Positions 28,401-40,400 of a stretch of DNA of 64,000 bases are shown here, piece by piece. Position 1 is the first letter of the stretch, and every line of letters begins with the position of its first letter. The notes beneath the pieces are model-generated. The model saw nothing but the letters and a program-made list of their open reading frames with translations, was not told the DNA's origin and searched no databases. Origin of the DNA: Dendrophyllia cribrosa. Its lineage: Eukaryota > Cnidaria > Anthozoa > Scleractinia > Dendrophylliidae. The stretch covers positions 10,717,639-10,781,638 of the forward strand of contig JAJLRJ010000006.1 of NCBI GenBank assembly GCA_024195265.1. The letters are read 5' to 3'. Position numbers and translations under genes: made by a program.

Positions 28401-31400
28401 GCAATGGTCAGAGTACGACAGCAAAAACATTTTCCGCAGAACATGGTTTTCAGTTAAAAGCTTTGCCAAATAGCGAGCGCGATGCGCGGGTTACTCGCTT
28501 GTTCGTTACGCTTTTTTACTCGCGCTCTTTACAGAACTTTAATATGGCAGACGACTGAAGAGGCTCGAAGGTCGAAATTTTTTATCAAACTATCGCGTTT
28601 TAACAGTGTTTAGATCGTGTTAAATTTATTTTATGTGCGTCGAATGTCTACAAAAGACGTGATGTCCTGTTCTTTTCGCTCTCAAATTATGGCAGACGAC
28701 TGAAAAGGCTCGAAGGTCGATATTTTTTATCAAACTATCGCGTTTTAACAGTGTTTAGATCGTGTTAAAGTTATTTTAAGTGCGTCGAATGTCTACAAAA
28801 GACGTGATGTCCTGTTCTTCTCGCTCTTTACACAGCGTTTTGTCAACAAATTTGTGTGCGGCAAGATTTTCATTTTGACTCGTTAGATTCGCAATGGTCA
28901 GAGTACGATGGCAAAAACATTTTCCGCAGAACATGGTTTTCAGTTAAAAGCTTTGCCAAATAGCGAGCGCGATGCGCGGGTCACTCGCTTGTTCGTTACG
29001 CTTTTTTACTCGCGCTCTTTACAGAACTTTAATATGGCGGACGACTGAAGAGGCTCAAAGACCGAAATTTTTATCAAACTATCGCGTTTTAACAGTGTTT
29101 AGATCGTATTTAAGTTATTTTAAGTGCGTCGAATGTCTATAAAAGACGTGGTGTCCTATTCTTCTCGCTCTTTACAGAGCGTTTTGTCAACAAATTCGTG
29201 TGCGGCAAAATTTTCATTTTGACTCGTTAGATTCGCAATGGTCAGAGTACGATGGCAAAAACATTTTTCGCAGAACATGGTTTTCAGTTAAAAGCGTTGC
29301 CAAATAGCGAGAGTGAATCACGGGTCACTCGCTTGTACGTTGCGCTTTGTTTCTCGTACTCTTTACAACGCGTTTTGCAGTCCAGATCTACACGCGCTCT
29401 TTTTCTCGATCGGTTAACGTAGTTCTGACCTAGAGTATGTTAACTGAGGTTTTACAAAAATAATATAGGCCTTTCTATTTGCCGGACAATGAGAAATGTG
29501 AAATAAATGATGGCTTCTCTTTGAAATCCTAACTTGAACGAGCAAAAAGCAAGCGCCCCCCTCTCGCGACTGAGGGAACATTGTTTGTGTTGAGATAATT
29601 ATTCAAATTTGAATCCGTTTGCCGATCTCGCGGGAGTTCGTAGGAAGACATTTTGGAACACCATTTTTATTTTACGGAACACCTTCTAGAAAATAGCGCT
29701 TTGATACTATTTCCTCGCATCGTATTAAATCCAAAGTTAGCTAATCTTTTGTTTAGACGCGAGCCTAACATTTCCAGGGTGAACCTTAGTTACCAGGTCC
29801 TTTCTTGAAGAGAAAGACCATCCTGAATATCAATGCAGTGTATTTTCCATACTGAAATCAGCGAAAAAAGCGAATTTTAGAACGCGATTCGATAGAAGTT
29901 GTACAATTCTCAGGGAAATAAAAAGGGTCTTAAATGATTCCTTAACACCTCTTCTGAAATAGCCAGGGTGAACCTAACCGCCAATGTACTTAGTTTTTTG
30001 TTATGGAGTAAAACATACACCTTGTTTCGCCATTTTCCCCCATTTTTTTTTAAATTTGGCTCTTTTGTCAGATGGAAGCTTTTTAAATTTAGCGCTCTGG
30101 GCCGAAAGAAGGTCCCGGATATGTCGCTCTATTCTCGGCGATGACACTTAGTGATGCCAGTTATGGAGTAGCGTGCACCCCGCAGAACACTCTGTGATGC
30201 CAGTCATGGAGTAGCGTGCCACCCCCCAAGGACACTTTGCGATGGCAGTCATGGAGTAGCGTGCACCCCCCGAGGACACTTTGTGATACCAGTCATGGAG
30301 TAGCGTGCCACCCCCCAGGACACTTTGTGATGCCAGTCATGGAGTAGCGTGCAACCCCCTAGGACACTTTGTGATGACAGTCATGGAGTAGCGTGCACCC
30401 GCCTAGGACACTTTGTGCTGCCAGTCATGGAGTAGCGTGCAACCCCCTAGGACACTTTGTGATGACAGTCACGGAGTAGCGTGCCACCCCCCAGGACACT
30501 TTGTGCTGCCAGTCACGGAGTAGAGTGCAACCCCCTAGGACACTTTGTGATGCCAGTCATACAGTAGCGTGCCACCCCCAGGACACTTTGTGATGGCAGT
30601 CATGGAGTAGCGTGCACTCCTCCAGGACACTTTGTAATGCCAGTCATGGAGTGGCGTGCACCCCCAGGACACTTTGTGATGCCAGTCATGGCGTAGCGAG
30701 GCATCGCCCGGAATGCTTCGCGACTCGGGCAATTTCTACAGCTTCTGAAAACACGCGTGATATTAATCCTTAATTTTACTCGGGCCCATGCGATTACATA
30801 TACTAACCCTAAAGCAGTGCTGTAAATAACAGTCGGTCGATCATCGGACATTGTCCGACCAAAATCCGAAAATGTCCGACCAATTTTAAATTATGCTCGG
30901 ACATGGTGACCGAGCACAAAAATTACTTAGCTTTTGCCTTGAAAGTCTTGTTAACTCATCGCGTTTGATTCCAAAAACATTACAATAAGAATTTACGCTT
31001 TTTGTACGATTTATTTTGCTGTAAACAGCTCTATTGATTCGAGAAAATTCAGAAAAGGCCGTGTCATTTGAAATCGCCCCTTAATGCATTGCAAAACGTC
31101 TTATAGCAAGTCGTGCACGCTTACTGATTGTGTTTTTGGAAAAATCCAAAATGGCGGATGTCCGACCAATTTTGTAAAATGTCTGATCAAAATGGAGGTT
31201 TGAAAGGACACATGTCCTTCTAAGAAAGAAAAATTATTTCCAGCACTGCTAAAGGATATCAAAATAACTCTGACAGTGGTCATTAATCGATTCAAACACT
31301 CTTAGTGGTACTGAACCACGAATTTTAACCTCAGGGAAGACGACGACACCCGTCACTTTGATAGGGAGTCCCTCCCACCCCCACCCCCACCCCCCGGTAC

Positions 31401-34400
31401 ATACATGTACTATAACATGTAGAGATGTCCAAGGTGTCCGCCATAACAGTGTTTACAGTAGTTCTGTTAGTGTGGTTATTCTTATGAAAGTAGCCTGTTC
31501 CAGGCGTTCAGATAGTGGAGAAAGCGCGAATAGCGATGATATCTGTTTACAAACATTCTTTTTGTTATTCAAATGTGCCAGCCACTGGAACAAAAGAACC
31601 CTTTGTTTCGGCAGCCAATAAGGCTCTGGTTGGCACATTAGTAACAATTGGTGATGTCATTGATATCTTCCCTATAGTTGGGGAAGGCGCGAAGAAAAGC
31701 GAGCGAAAAAAAATGCGGGGACCCCCCCCTTTTTTTCGCTTACTGTTCTTCGCGCCCTTCCCCAACTATTCGCGCTTTCCTCACTATCTGAACGCCTGGA
31801 ACAGGCTATAATGAAAGCTACTAAGCAGTACTTTCCTGTGGTACTGTTTATTATGCTGTACAAGGTGGTTTTAACTTTTGAGTCTGTGGATGAAATCCTA
31901 AAGTGTGACCATTCAAATGAAAGCTATTGAGCAGTACTTTCCTGTGGTACTGTTTATTATGCTGTACAAGGTGGTTTTAACTTTTGAGTCTGTGGATGAA
32001 ATCCTAAAGTGTGACCATTCAAATGAAAGCTATTAAGCAGTACTTTCCTGTGGTACTGTTTATTATGCTGTACAAGGTGGTTCTAACTTTCGAGTCTGTG
32101 GATGAAATCCTAAAGTGTGACCATTCAAATGAAAGCTACTGAGCAGTACTTTCCTGTGGTGCTATTTATTATGCTGTGCAAGGCGTTCTAAATTCTTAAG
32201 ACTGTTGGTAGTGGTACTTTTGATTATGGTGCTGCAAGTATTAGTATCTTACTTAAAAATGAAATTGCCGGGAATCTCTTTTTAACCTTAAATTTGATGG
32301 CCACAAACAAAACGTTTTTATAAAATAAAATATGCTTTGGTGAACTCACCGCTGCCTTTTCATATTCACCCACAGACCTGAAAGAAAAGAAAGAAAACAT
32401 TGACTTTACTAGTCTATGATCATCCCACCAATGTGACCGTCTTCCATTATTGCACTAACTTTTTTCAACTCGAAGCTCATATTCTTAGCTGAAAACCTGT
32501 TAGTTTATCCACCTCATTACTGCAACCAAGTACTGCTACATGTATTTAGGAGGCCCAAAGTGTTATTTTCTAAACATCAATTTAGCCCAGTAATACGACC
32601 ACTTCTTTTGTCTGTAGGGTATTTTTTTTTAAATGATGTTTCCATCTTGTAAAATCTCACTGCATGTGCATGTACATACTGTAGATGTTTTGTCTTTAAG
32701 GGTTAAAAAACGTTACAAATAAAGAGAGAACACTCACCTGTACAGCTCTGTGAGTTCCGCGTGATCGAAATGCTGGCTAAGGTATTTGCACAAGTGGCAC
32801 ACAGCTTTGGGACGTGTTCTCAACTCGTCATGAAGAACCCCTATAGGATCATTATAATCTGTCAGGGGAGCATATGGTGGATCTAATAGAGTCTTAAAGT
32901 GATGATGTTTGTGAAATTATGGAATTTGATCAGATATTCAAAAAGAACATGACAAAAATTGTCTGCTTGCCAAAAATCAGGATCTTATTGTAATTTGGGG
33001 GTGAGATACCGGCACGTTTATGCTCTGATGACTCCATATAAACCCTTCTAATTTTGCCTTTGTTCCTAACATTAGGACAAGTTACTGGTATCCATTACAT
33101 GCAGATGGTTGGTATCAATTGAACAGAGGTGTGTCACTGTAGATGTTAAGTGTCTTGCAAGTTAACAGTTGGTATCAATTAAACAAAGCTGTGACTTACG
33201 TTGTTTTACTGTTTTCCTCAGGAACAAGACAGCCTACAAAAAAGACAGGCATTTTATTTCATGAAATGTTGCACTTTTAAGTTTTGTGATATAGGGTCAA
33301 GCTATTTTTTGATAAAAAGGCATGTTTTTCACCTTTTTTCGGTGAAAAAAAAAAAAACATAAAATGCTACCAAAAGCAGCAAAATGCACTATTAATTATA
33401 ACTATCATATTATACAATTCTAGCAAAAAATATTTGCAGTTTCCACATTTTTTCTGATAAATTTGAATTTTGATTAAAATATAAGATGGTGGCCATCACT
33501 GGGTACACTGTACATGGTTACTTACAGCAGTAATGGCATTTCCGTCATGCTTCTTGATGGCACAATCAAGGAGATTCAGTTTGTCTTGAAGTGATTTGTA
33601 CACTTCAAGGGTGTAGGGCTAATAAGACAATAAAAAACAATGAAATTATTGTGATTTCTCAAACTGTTTGTTCATCGTACGTATACCTACTAAATGTTTC
33701 TCTTAGTAAAGCTTTCATTGGCATGAGGGTAATGCAAAATGCGAAGCACAGAAAACACAACTACTTGGTTAGTGCCAGCTCATGCAAGCATGGTGAGAAA
33801 AATATCTTTGCTCCGTTTTCACTTGCCATGTTCACAGTTGTTTTGTTCAAAACCTTGTTCCAACATAACCATAATATGGTTACATGTATGTAAACTTGTA
33901 AAAAAATAAAATATTTTATGGAAACCACTTCCTTGTACTAATTAATGATTACAACTGTACGACCCCTTTAACTCCTGGGAGAGCAAGGAGTGATATATCT
34001 CTATCTTAAATACCGTATCTATTTTAAAATTTTATTACTTACAGTTTATAATCATTACAAGGATTATCGCCTAAATATTTCATTTCATTTCATTTATTTG
34101 TTTACTCCAAACCTTTACAGATGTTAATAATTAAATTAAATCACGTTATATTAGGAAGGAGAGGAGAGGGGCACGTCTAGATAAACTAATATTGTGCCCC
34201 CTAAAGTTATAGCTAGTTATATAAGTATAAACAAAAAACTTGTAATTTTTTAGTAAAAAAGTAAAAGTAATAAAATAGCTTGGTAAATGTCAAAGAGATG
34301 ATGTTTATTTGTTATTTGTGTGACTTAATTAGTATTAGGGAACAATCACGTTATTCTCTTATAGAGCTTTTAGCGTGGCGGTTCCTACACTGTGGAATGC

Positions 34401-37400
34401 ATTGCCTGAACACATTCGTAACATTAAATATGTTAGTCTTTTCAAACGTACTATAAAAACTTACCTTTTTCAATTAGCCTTTAGCAATAAGTGATTATAA
34501 CATTATCATGATTCTGTTTTTAAATTAGCTTTTTATTGGTTACATAGAACATCATTAGTTTATTTTAATTTTTAATTAATTCTATAACAATAAGTTTTAT
34601 TTTTATTTTTTATTTATTTACTTTTGTTTTCTAAAGTGTAATGCGCTTTTGATCATTTTATGTTAAAAAGCGCAATATAAATTTCAATTATTATTATTAT
34701 TATTCCATAACAAATTGACTCAGCAACATTGCTGGAGATGACACTGGTCCTGGTCAAGTGGCAACAAGCCACCTTAGTTCCCAAGGACTCTTCGGAGGAT
34801 TCTTGCAGTCCCTAACAAAACCGTCTTTTGGATAGTTACTGATCTTGTCCGCACACCAATCTGTTCCAGGTTGCCTCCCAATCTTCTGGGGATGGTTCAC
34901 AATACTCCAATAACAACTGGGACTACATGTAGTTTCACCGACTTTAGTTTCCATAAGGTCTTAATCTTAATCAATTATTATTATAATTATTATTATTATT
35001 ATCTTAATCTCACTCAGATAATCACTGTATATAATACCAATAAAATACTGTTCTATTGCCTACCTGCCCACAAATTATTTTCTTTACCGTCTCTTGTACT
35101 GAGGGTACTGCGTCTTTAGCTTTTCTTGCCGTCTTAAGAAAAAAAATGCAAGTAAATGATTCAGAAATACATGTAACCAGGTAAGAGCATTTGAAAATCA
35201 TCCATTTGAATTTAATGCATACAGGAATGGCTGACACTTTTTACTTACCTGCAGGTCTTTCCTTAGCTGTCGAATTTCAACCTGAAGTTTGTTGTATTCT
35301 GTGACAGATACCTGAGGCGTGTTGCTTATAACTGCAGGAGATGTAAGATTTAACATAACATTAATTATTAATACTGTTGAGCAACTACCTTTCAATACCT
35401 TGCTCTTCTACACCACAACCCTCTCTATAGCCAGCCCATCTCTGTTTTTCTTGGCCAATTTTTTCAAGTTCTTTCCAAGTGTCATAGAAAAATCACAGAA
35501 AAACTGATTATGGTTCATTCTCCCTTGAAGAAATCACCTGATATTTTTTCTTGGTGTTCCAAGAGCAATTTTATGTTTGAGCAAACTAAGGTACTTTATC
35601 AACTATTTGCCTGGTGTATTTTGACCAAAACACAGCAGAATCTGCGGGACAATGCCCTTTTAAAATGACTACAGTTAGAATTAACATGGTACCTTTTAGG
35701 GTATAAAGCTGAAAGATTATGCTTGGGGGAGGGTACACCACTTTGGTGGCGTCTTGATTTGCATATGAGGCTTTAATCCCCGTTCCGCTTTGTTTTTTGG
35801 GGAAGTAAGTTTGTGTATTACTATGTACATGTATATATGATGTCAATTGGAGCTTTGTCACGGTTTTGTTGCTAGGCAACTGCAGGACACCAACAAGATA
35901 CATAAATATATATAGTCAAACCGAGATTTGACTGCCCTAAAGTGACACATGCATGACAAATTCACGCGCAACAAATTTATAAACCTGGCTTCATGAGGAA
36001 TTACTCCCAATTTCATTTACCCTCACTGATTGAAGATGACACACTCTGTAAAGATGCTTGTGTAGATGGTGCTTTTGCAGTCTGGTTCCTCACAGCAGCT
36101 GCTGACACATGGGAATATGATGACGATGAATATGAACTGGAAGTTGAAGATGTTGATGCGTTTGCAACTGATCGTGCAGCTGTTGTTGGCATAGGAGGTC
36201 TTGTTGGTGGAGTTTGAATCTTAGCACCTTAAACAAAGAATTGCCACATAATTCTTTTAAATTAAATTAATATCAACTAGTTGTGCCTTATGTCTCAGAT
36301 TCAATAGAGAATTTAAGATAGAAGACTGCGGTTAAAGAGCTACGGTTGGACGTGTCTTTGAGAGCATGCCTGGGGACTGGGTCTACTACGAACACTTTTG
36401 GCGGGAACAGTGCACTTGGTGCCGCTAACAGCAAATTTGATAAACAAATTACTTTAATTTTATGAACTGTTAGAAAACGTTTTTCGAACGGAAAGGTTAG
36501 AAATGTCGTTCCAGGATGTTCGAGATGCGTTAATTTGCTCCTATGCTGCTGGCCACATCAGTGATAAAGTGTTTCTTATCCTTTACGAAGAGTACGAGTC
36601 AGTTAATTTAAGTTTTCCTTACTGGGAGTACGACTCATTTCAATTAGATGACTTAGAAAACAGCGAATGTAAAGCAGATTTTAGGGTAGAAAAAAAAGAC
36701 ATTCCTAGGCTAGCAGCCGCTCTCCAAGTTCCAGATATTTTTAAATGTTCTCAAGGCACAATTTGTCCCGGAGAAGAGGCTTTGTGTTTACTGTTGCGAA
36801 GGCTGTCTTACCCTTGCCGTTATCACGATCTTATCCATCGTTTCGCCAGACCTGTGCCCGAACTCTGCATGATAACAAACACAGTGCTTGACTGGATCTA
36901 TGACAATCACGGCCATCGCTTGACTTCTTGGAACCAGCCGTTTCTATTGCCAGCTAATCTAGAGTGTTATGCTCAGGCCATAACAAGGAAAGGCAGCCCG
37001 CTAACTAACTGTTTTGGATTCATAGATGGGACGGTTCGTCAGATTTCAAGGCCAGGTGAAAACCAACGGATACTTTATAACGTACATAAGCGTGTGCATT
37101 GATGGCTCCTTTTCGCGAAGCTGAGGTACCAGTACTAACACCAGAGATGAGAGCATTTAACACTGCTATGAGTGAGGTTCGAGTGTCTGTAGAATGGCTC
37201 TTTGGTGATATAGTGGAATATTTTAAGTTTATTGATTACAAAAAGAACCTTAAGCTGGGTATGAGTGCAGTAGCCAAACAATACATTGTAAGTGCACTTT
37301 TAGAAACATCCTTACATGCATGTATGGAAATTCAACATCCACATTCTTTCAGCTTGAACCTCCGACACTGTTAGAATATTTGTCATGATAAGTCACACTA

Positions 37401-40400
37401 AGTACAGCACAGGACTTCATCCAATATAAACTCTTTAATTTGCTTCAAATTTAAGCTTCGACATCATGGATGTTACTATAATTATGTAAACGTTCACAGA
37501 TTTGCTCATTAAAAGTTTAACCATAAACAATTAAAAGTGTGAATGTCAAAAAATCAGTCATCTTCACTAATCAGATTTGGTAATTTTAGACACAATAGAA
37601 AGCATCACGGTTTGCATTTGTTGCATTTGCTGTTGCTGCATTTGCAGCTGCTGTTGAAGTAAATCTTGGCGTTTCATCTCAATGGCAGCCATCTCTCTGC
37701 GGTATTTTAATTCCTCTTGCTTTCGTTCTTCCTCTTTTTCGCCCTGCTCTTGCAAAAACTTGAGAGCATCACTTCCTCTCCTCCTTTTTCTGCTTCTGTT
37801 TAGTACAGGCCTCTCCTCATCATCGCTCAAATTTTCATCTGATTCATCTTTTGCTTTGTCAGCTTTCTTAGATTTTGACCATGTATGCATTGCTTTCTTT
37901 CTAGCATCCATGGCTTGCTTCCTTTCGGCTGTTTTCTAAAGCAAAACAATTTCAACATTGAAAATAACTTCTGAATAAAGCAAGACAAAGTTTTTAAAAG
38001 TTTGGAAAGAAAAACGTCTGAATAGCAATTGCAATTTCAATATAAAAGCACACCCTTTAATTTAAGGAACATCCAAACCCTTACCCTTCCCTCCTCCAAA
38101 CACATACAACACACACTTACATACATAAACAACAATTTATTCTTTGTACTACAATACAAGAGTTGGGTGGTTTGGTTTGCCCTGCAAATAGCAGCTGAAA
38201 AGCTAATCGTGGCAGGGCAAAACAAGTACATGAATAAAAGTAACTAAACAAGCTCTAACCACCTAACAAATAGAGCAAATTTTTAAAAAGCTCGGTTTAA
38301 ATAAAGAAACATGTTTGAATAGTATTTGTTAATTCAACATAAAAGGAAATCCCTCAACATCCCATAAACACGCTCACACATGCTCACACACGCTCAAAAC
38401 TGAACAGGATCTTACTGCCTTTGAATCTTCATCTCCTTCGTTCGGTTTGTTTGACATAATTTCAGCAATTTCTTCCAGAATTTCTTCTGTTTGTGTCAGT
38501 GGTTCTGGAGATGTTGCACTTGAGGTTTCTTCTTTTGTCATCTTGTCTTTGAAGTCTGCAAGTAATTTATGGAAATGCTCCCTCACACTTCTCTGGTCCC
38601 GAGGGCATTTTTTAAAACCTTCATAACTGTTGATATTCTCAGCAACCTCCTTCCACTTCTGCCCTGCCGTTTTACTCCCAGATTTGAACATGTAAGGCTC
38701 TGTTAATCTCACTTCCCTCAAAAGAAGGAGGTCTTTTTGGCTTGTCCAGCGAAAGGTTCCACTATGAATGAAAAATGTCAAAAATGAATTGAGAAAATGT
38801 ATCCCGAACTTAACAGCTAGAATGTGCATAGTACCGATAAGCAAAAAATGAACTAAAACGAATAATAAGACATTATTATATTTTGTGCTCACTTGTTTCT
38901 CAGACTTGTAGAATCTTGATAATCGGCAGCGCTAGAAGGACAAATCATTTTAATGTTAAATTACTAATTAAAATGACTTTGCCGACAAAAAACAACAACA
39001 ACAATAGCGATACAGAGGGCAGAAGGAGCAAACTAAAACGAGAAAAACTTAAAAACAGAGTAGGTAAGAGACCAAGGATACCTAAGACTGTTATTATACA
39101 CAAATTAATATTTAAACATAAGTTGAAAATATGTTTACTCACAGAGATGATGAAGATGGCTCCATTTAAGCTTATTCTGTCAATGAGAAAGGCAATGTGT
39201 GAAACATCTTATTAATTAAATTAAAAATTCACAAAATCTTCAAGAGAGGACAGCTTAACCATTTTCGACTTCCTTGAGCTAAAATGCGGTTAAAATTCAA
39301 ATAATAAAAGAAATAATTACCTAAGAAGTCTTCGCTACGCGAAATTCACCGTCAATTCACCGTCGTAGAACTGCTACGGTGAACGAAGGAAAAGTAGTCA
39401 TGCGCATAACACTTCAACCCAGATCCCTAGTGCTCGTCCAACCGTACTTGCTGACCGCAGTCCCCTATCTTAAATTCCCTATTACCATAATCAGAGACAA
39501 CGGAGGACAAAAAATTAACTTGTTTAAAAATTTTCAAACCAGAGAAATATTTGAACCACAATAGATACAACATACACTAACTGTACCTTCAAAAGTTGTA
39601 CTACTTTTTTTATTCGTTGGCTGTCTGGTAGAGACAGGTGAAGGCTGTGGTCGTGTTCGCACTGATTTTGCATCTGAATCTGAGCGAGGCTTCCCTGAGT
39701 CTGAGCGAGACTTCCCTGAGTCTGAGCGAGACTTCCCTGAGTCTGAGCGAGGCTTCCCTGAGTGAATATAATTATTATATTAAAGGCATTTAGAAAGTAC
39801 CTTCTTATCAAGGGTTTAATTTCTGTAACATGGCACGACTTGGATTATTGCCGTAGAACTCCCTCATGGGTGTGATGCTAGTACATCCTGGGTTACCTCA
39901 TTAGCACTTTACAAGCTTTTCCCAGAATTTCATCAATACCATAAATTGTGTTGCTCTAGAAATTATCCATACCCCTCCAACAGAAGGATTTTTGGTTTGC
40001 CCCCTCCCCCCCCCCCCCCCCCCCCTCACCCCACCCCTGTGAAAATTCCAATTTAGATTCATACTTTCCTTTTAAACCTTTGGCTTTTGTGACCCCCCTC
40101 CCCCTCCCCCTCCCCCTCAGAATTTCCAATAACCTTCCATGGGGGATCAATGGATATTTACTGAACCACACAATTCTGAAAGTAATGACCCACATTACTT
40201 TTGGATTAAGCAGTCCAAAGGGCCAGGCCGACTAAGTTTTGGAAGCCGTTACTTTCAAATGGTTAAAAAAGGTTTATATGTAACAGACTACATGTATTAA
40301 GGACGCTGATACTGTCCAGGAATTTGCTGTCCAAATTTGAGATTTTTTTTTTTGTTTCTTAATTTCATTTTAAGTTAATTTATGCAAATGTTGAAAAAGA

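Larger units (their letters stand above)
26132..29400 (+). repeat. Five copies of a module with a small conserved reading frame
   Basis: The module runs from CAACAAATTCGTGTGCGGCAA into a 40-60-codon frame beginning (M)AKTFSAEHGF. Copies start at about 26229, 26571, 28412, 28909 and 29251. Three end in LQNFNMADD and a stop; two diverge after LQ. No Kozak, splice or homology evidence supports translation. Confidence 0.7.
25880..30707. repeat. Tandem segmental duplication in VIPAS39 intron 10
   Basis: Unit 1 (about 25880-28090) and unit 2 (about 28095-30707) start with the same CCCGGAAT(C/G)CCATTGTCTTT sequence. They run through the same GGCGGGCCGCGCTC segment and end in the same 42-43-bp array. 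A third start is cut off at about 30707. Unit 2 has an extra internal copy of the 350-480-bp module. Unit 1 has a 193-bp insertion missing from unit 2. Confidence 0.88.
36303..39483. mobile_element. PIF/Harbinger transposon in VIPAS39 intron 3
   Basis: Terminal inverted repeats of about 30-50 bp begin AATAGAGAATTTAAGATAG and AATAGGGAATTTAAGATAG, and later share TACGGTTGGACG. Inside lie a plus-strand Harbinger nuclease with a deleted middle and a minus-strand Myb/SANT gene, the standard two-gene layout of this superfamily. A clear 3-bp target duplication was not seen. Confidence 0.88.
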
